Both the position numbers and the translations under genes were made by a program. Under the pieces are notes generated by a model. The model did no database searches. It worked only from the letters and a program-made list of their open reading frames with translations, and was not told the origin of the DNA. Shown here one piece after another: positions 31,048 to 34,301 of a stretch of 34,301 nt of DNA. Numbering within the stretch: the stretch's first letter is position 1; each line of letters starts with the position of its first letter. Location: assembly GCA_014925825.1 (NCBI GenBank), contig JACGCK010000357.1, positions 1 to 34,301 of the forward strand. The letters run 5' to 3'. Source of the stretch: Pholiota molesta (Eukaryota > Basidiomycota > Agaricomycetes > Agaricales > Strophariaceae).

Positions 31048-33382
31048 CTACTGGTCAAAAGCCGTATGCCCAAATTCTGCAAATCTCATAGTGAGGTCTG
31101 CTCCACCAATCATAACTGCAAACGACCATTAGACAGCTGAATTAAGATGGACTAAATATCAATATCTTACAAAGCTCATAGAATTCTTCCTTGGAAAGAT
31201 TAGGAAGCTTCTGGGAATCCAAACGAAGGGAGATACCAACTCGCTGTACACGAAGCTCAACATTTGACACATACAGAAGGTGTGGCAACGAAGAGGGGGT
31301 TACAGGAAAAGAGTTTCGGACTAACTTTTGGATGTATGGAGTGTGCCGGCCGGAGATTGACACCAAGGTCAGATCCCATGGATTGTGCTTCTTGAGCCTC
31401 CAGGTATTCCAGGAATGCCCTTTCATGATCAACGAAAGCATCCAAGGAAGCCATTAGGCGGACTACAGATGGTGATTGAGGGCCTTTGAATAGGGTTTTG
31501 ATTTTTGATTTCTGAGTTTTTGTAGATCAGCCACGTCGCATGTCAGAGGATGAACATTGAAGAGAGTTAAAAGAAAGATAACTTACCAGAGAAGGTATTT
31601 TATGACACCTTTCCATGAGAATTTTTATCGCGCGTGGGTTGTTGCGAGCTATGGACGAAGGAAATTCTTGATGCCATTTTTTGGAGTGCATGAGCAGGCA
31701 TGAATATGGGTTGTTCTTATTGAGGAGTGGTGCCCAATCCGCCAGACATTCGGCAACACCCATCTTGTCGCCCATATCGCCAACATCTATGCGATCGAAC
31801 GACGTATCAGAGAATGCTGGTAAGACGCCTATCGATATGCCTTTAGAGAGAAGGTGCGAGTCATATTGGAGGAGATGAACATTGATATCGAGCTTTTTCA
31901 TCCGCGCAGAGAATTCTCGAAGCTCTGATTTGACGTGGAAGAAGAGGCAACCCAGAATGTCACCGTTGGGATCGCTTCCATGACGGAAACCTGTACGCTG
32001 TACAGCAGCTATATCCCACCCATGGAGAGGGTTGATATCGCCAGTCATACCCATCCATTCACCTTGAGAGGTAAACATTAACCTGCAGATAATTAACTCA
32101 CGAAACAAGCTCAAAGAATGATATGGTACCTATTTGGGGACGTAAAGTGATCCAAATCCATAGAAAAAGGTGCAAGTACCCCAGTTTCCCAAAAGCGACG
32201 TAGCGCAAGCCTATGTGGTGGCCGCAAACTGGATAGAAGTTTATGCCTGTCGTCGATGAGGAAAGGATCTTGGAACACCTCTCTCTTGCTAGCCATTCCC
32301 CTGGCGAGAGTGTAGCTCGAGAACAACATTTCAATCGGGCGCTTAATGCTGGCGGCTGGTTGAGCAGAGTACAGCTTACCCCTGCCTCGAGTTGTCAGTG
32401 TCGTTTGGAAAGACATTTCTCCGTCTCTGGAGTCTTCGCCGTATACAATATTGGCGCAATGTCGAACATAGGAGGCGCCTGTTTCCGGAAGACTTGCAGA
32501 GTACATGAGATGAGTTGCAAGTTCTGCAGATTCTTCGCTTGTTGGGCCTGGGTTAAGCAAGACGCAGAGAATGACCAACATTCGGTTGAGGACATCAGTA
32601 TTGCTATTGTTCAGAAGAATGTCGACCTTGCCCGTATAGCTGTTGGGAAGACAGTTGACGCTTTGTATGAGGTTGCGTAAATCCCCGGCGGCTAGAAAGT
32701 GCACTGATGTTACATGTGTTTCGAAAGTAGGTAGAACTATGTTGCACTCGCCTGGCATGCAAATTTTGAGATTCTTGTCTACATCAGCTAATCCTTCGTT
32801 GTTTGATAGCTGTAAGCAATCATATGCAGGGCAGCCGGGATTTTTGTAAGGATCGGTAGATGACGATGAGGGAAGAAATGTCGAATCGGACAGTAAAGGT
32901 TGACGGTTCTCAACTATCCACCCTGGTTCCCATTCGGCGTTTATATATGGATGCTCACAATCAAGTCGATGCCTTGGCCAGTGCTGACGCTGACAATGAC
33001 CAGAACAATACTGATGAAACGTAGGGATCAGCAGATATATTATATCGACTAATAAAATAGAAAAGGCTACCTTGACAAGCGAACACTTTTTAAATGACCG
33101 TCTTTAGCTAGTTCTGCCTTGGGAATTATAGAAAAAGTCACTCACTCGAGGGCATATCATAACTCCAATGTTTGAACAAGCATGGAGACCAGGTTTGCGA
33201 ACCGCATTGCAACAAAGCAATTGTGGAATCGTTTTTCCATCGGATCCTGATCCCAAGCGATACGACATGTACGATTCTAATGACTGGCTGCCGGGACTAC
33301 TCTCCGTATGATTGCTAATGGTGAATATAGGCCGTTTGAAACGTGAGAGCACCTCCCGATAATATCGATAGTCAACAATCAT
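31048..33382 (-). CDS. MYND zinc finger/DUF4470 domain protein
   Basis: Member of a large agaric family with an N-terminal MYND finger and DUF4470; function unknown. Eight exons on the minus strand, all in phase: 33382-33146, 33085-33071, 33010-32752, 32691-32130, 32082-31587, 31511-31326, 31243-31171 and 31115-31048. They give 631 aa from 33382, or 593 from the alternative Met at 33268. MYND ligands are C77, C80, C86, C90, H98 and C102 (CPRCSLVKYC, then CQRQHWPRHRLDC). C80 comes from the 15-nt second exon. The first CxxC pair is irregular: CC at 57-58 and C69. DUF4470 starts at AAGDLRNLIQSVN (171 on). A 60-nt in-frame GC-AG intron (32692-32751) is inferred because removing it restores family spacing. 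The end reads GGADLTMRFAEFGHTAFDQ. MYND fingers usually bind Pro-rich peptides. Confidence 0.88.
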
Positions 33383-34044
33383 GAATGAGATAAAACGGAC
33401 AAGAAAGGAGATTTTTCGTGTCTCCTGCCTGTGCTGGCTATTTGAGTCATTGAAGCTTGGTACTTGTATCGAATCCTTTCCATAAAGATAGTTTAAGGAT
33501 ATCGACTCATCATTACGTGATAGAAGGTAGTGTCTGGAAGGTAGTGTCCAGAAGGTAGTATCCGCTGGAACGGATTACTCGGGATTAGAGAGAGGATAGG
33601 CAGAATATGATCCGTCATCAGGACAAAAGCTTCATGCAAAGGTGTTGATAAATGATCACTAGCGTAACTCAACCTAACTCAACCTCGACACTGGCCGGCG
33701 TTCATTCAGGGTGATAAGTAGCTCGGCAAACAAGAAGCGAGCACTCCAGTTCCTTCATTCTATCGCGGGGGCGATAGGATGTTGAAGAAGTTCTCCGTGA
33801 ATCCGTTTCATATGTCTTGCAGATATGGAGCGCAAGGTGAAAAGGAAACGTTTTGATACAGTAGTGTTTGATGCAGGTCCGGTATGCAAAAGGCTTTGCG
33901 ATGGGGATGAGCGCTGCAACTGAGTGCAAGTACTAGTCTATATTAATGTGTGACAACGTCTCCGTGACAGGTCGTGCCAGCTCCGATTTATTCTCCGACT
34001 ACCTGCATTGGACATTGCTTTCATAGTCAACACCCTTCACACCG
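33383..34044. promoter_or_regulatory. shared upstream region of MYND/DUF4470 gene and POL1
   Basis: The two genes diverge over 662 bp, so both promoters lie here. It contains the three-copy 14-bp repeat and the TAACTCAACC doublet. No TATA box or ACGCGT box stands out within it; the nearest ACGCGT (34182-34187) is inside POL1 intron 1. The assignment rests on position only. Confidence 0.4.
33523..33564. repeat. 14-bp tandem repeat, three copies
   Basis: Units GAAGGTAGTGTCTG (33523-33536), GAAGGTAGTGTCCA (33537-33550) and GAAGGTAGTATCCG (33551-33564) follow each other directly, differing only near their ends. They lie between the divergent MYND/DUF4470 and POL1 genes and could be a repeated binding site or a minisatellite. 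A second short doublet, TAACTCAACC twice, is at 33665-33684. Confidence 0.8.
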
Positions 34045-34301
34045 ATGGCAGACCGTTCTCGACGCGAGCAGAAGTCTAAACTCGACAAATTAGCCGAATA
34101 TAAACGCGCTAGAGAAGGTGGAAAGCGTGAACTCAAAGTACGCCCCCTACATTTCTCTGCTACAGGATTGCCTTACATTCCGACGCGTCTACTAGACGGA
34201 AGATGACACCATATACGATGAAGTGAATGAGGAACAATATAAAAGCATAGTCAAAGGGCGTTTACAACGCGACGACTTTGTTGTCGATGATGGAGCTGCA
34301 G
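34045..34301 (+). CDS. POL1: DNA polymerase alpha catalytic subunit, N-terminus (cut by window)
   Basis: Start of the p180 catalytic subunit of the polymerase alpha-primase complex, which extends RNA primers at origins and on the lagging strand. Exon 1 (34045-34137) encodes MADRSRREQKSKLDKLAEYK and then RAREGGKRELK. An intron 34138-34195 (GTACGC...ACTAG) follows, and exon 2 runs from 34196 off the window. It encodes DDTIYDEVNEEQYKSIVKGR and DDFVVDDG. The basic helix followed by the YDEV...QY..IV..R...DDFVVDD block is the conserved N-terminal domain (DNA pol alpha p180 N-terminal) of this subunit. The catalytic domains lie beyond the window. The ATG is the first in frame and matches the family's usual start. 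Confidence 0.95.

Noticed and set aside
6172..34187. ACGCGT (MBF box) sites at 6172, 23675, 24382 and 34182 as a shared replication-gene signal
   Set aside because: About eight such 6-mers are expected by chance in 34 kb at even base composition, and two of the four lie in introns, so there is no enrichment.
1..34301. CRISPR array, phage, insertion sequence or terminal-repeat transposon
   Set aside because: No regularly spaced direct repeats, transposase, reverse transcriptase or long terminal repeats were seen; gene structure is eukaryotic throughout.

Overview
The window is nuclear DNA of a mushroom-forming basidiomycete (Agaricomycetes). The genes are split by many short introns: 56 were placed by hand, nearly all 46-82 nt long. 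Almost every junction keeps phase, and the spliced proteins match fungal families in known order. Nine protein genes and one intron-containing tRNA-Pro were found. There is no sign of bacterial, viral or plasmid DNA, and no CRISPR array.

Layout. 847-2804 (+) is a Ser/Pro-rich gene of unknown function whose frame is interrupted near 1458-1497. 3206-3291 (+) is tRNA-Pro(AGG). 3641-5980 (-) is a ten-exon F-box/RCC1 protein, the SCF adaptor SAF1. 5981-9968 holds no convincing gene. 9969-12215 (-) is a CON7-type C2H2 transcription factor, GC-rich, with two apparent one-base deletions. 12731-19075 is AT-richer with no gene I can support. 19076-20271 (+) is a nuclear-looking RING E3 ligase. 20688-23504 (-) is INO80 subunit ARP8, head to head over 275 bp with 23780-26147 (+), the PIF1 DNA helicase. 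26148-28135 has only coding-like scraps. 28136-30654 (+) is a 14-exon MFS transporter of the polyamine/DHA1 type. 31048-33382 (-) is a MYND zinc finger/DUF4470 protein. 34045 to the right edge (+) is the start of the DNA polymerase alpha catalytic subunit, POL1.

The genes do not form a metabolic cluster. ARP8 (chromatin remodelling at breaks and forks), PIF1 (fork and telomere helicase), POL1 (replication initiation) and perhaps the RING ligase share genome maintenance as a theme. ARP8 and PIF1 share one short intergenic promoter.

The points most worth a second look are in gene structure: three probable GC-AG introns (one is 60 nt, in frame and free of stops), a 13-nt and a 15-nt microexon that each complete a conserved motif, unusually frequent AAG 3' splice sites (8 of 56), and frame breaks confined to two of the nine genes. 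I found no convincing new multi-gene system. All functional names come from remembered family motifs, not searches.
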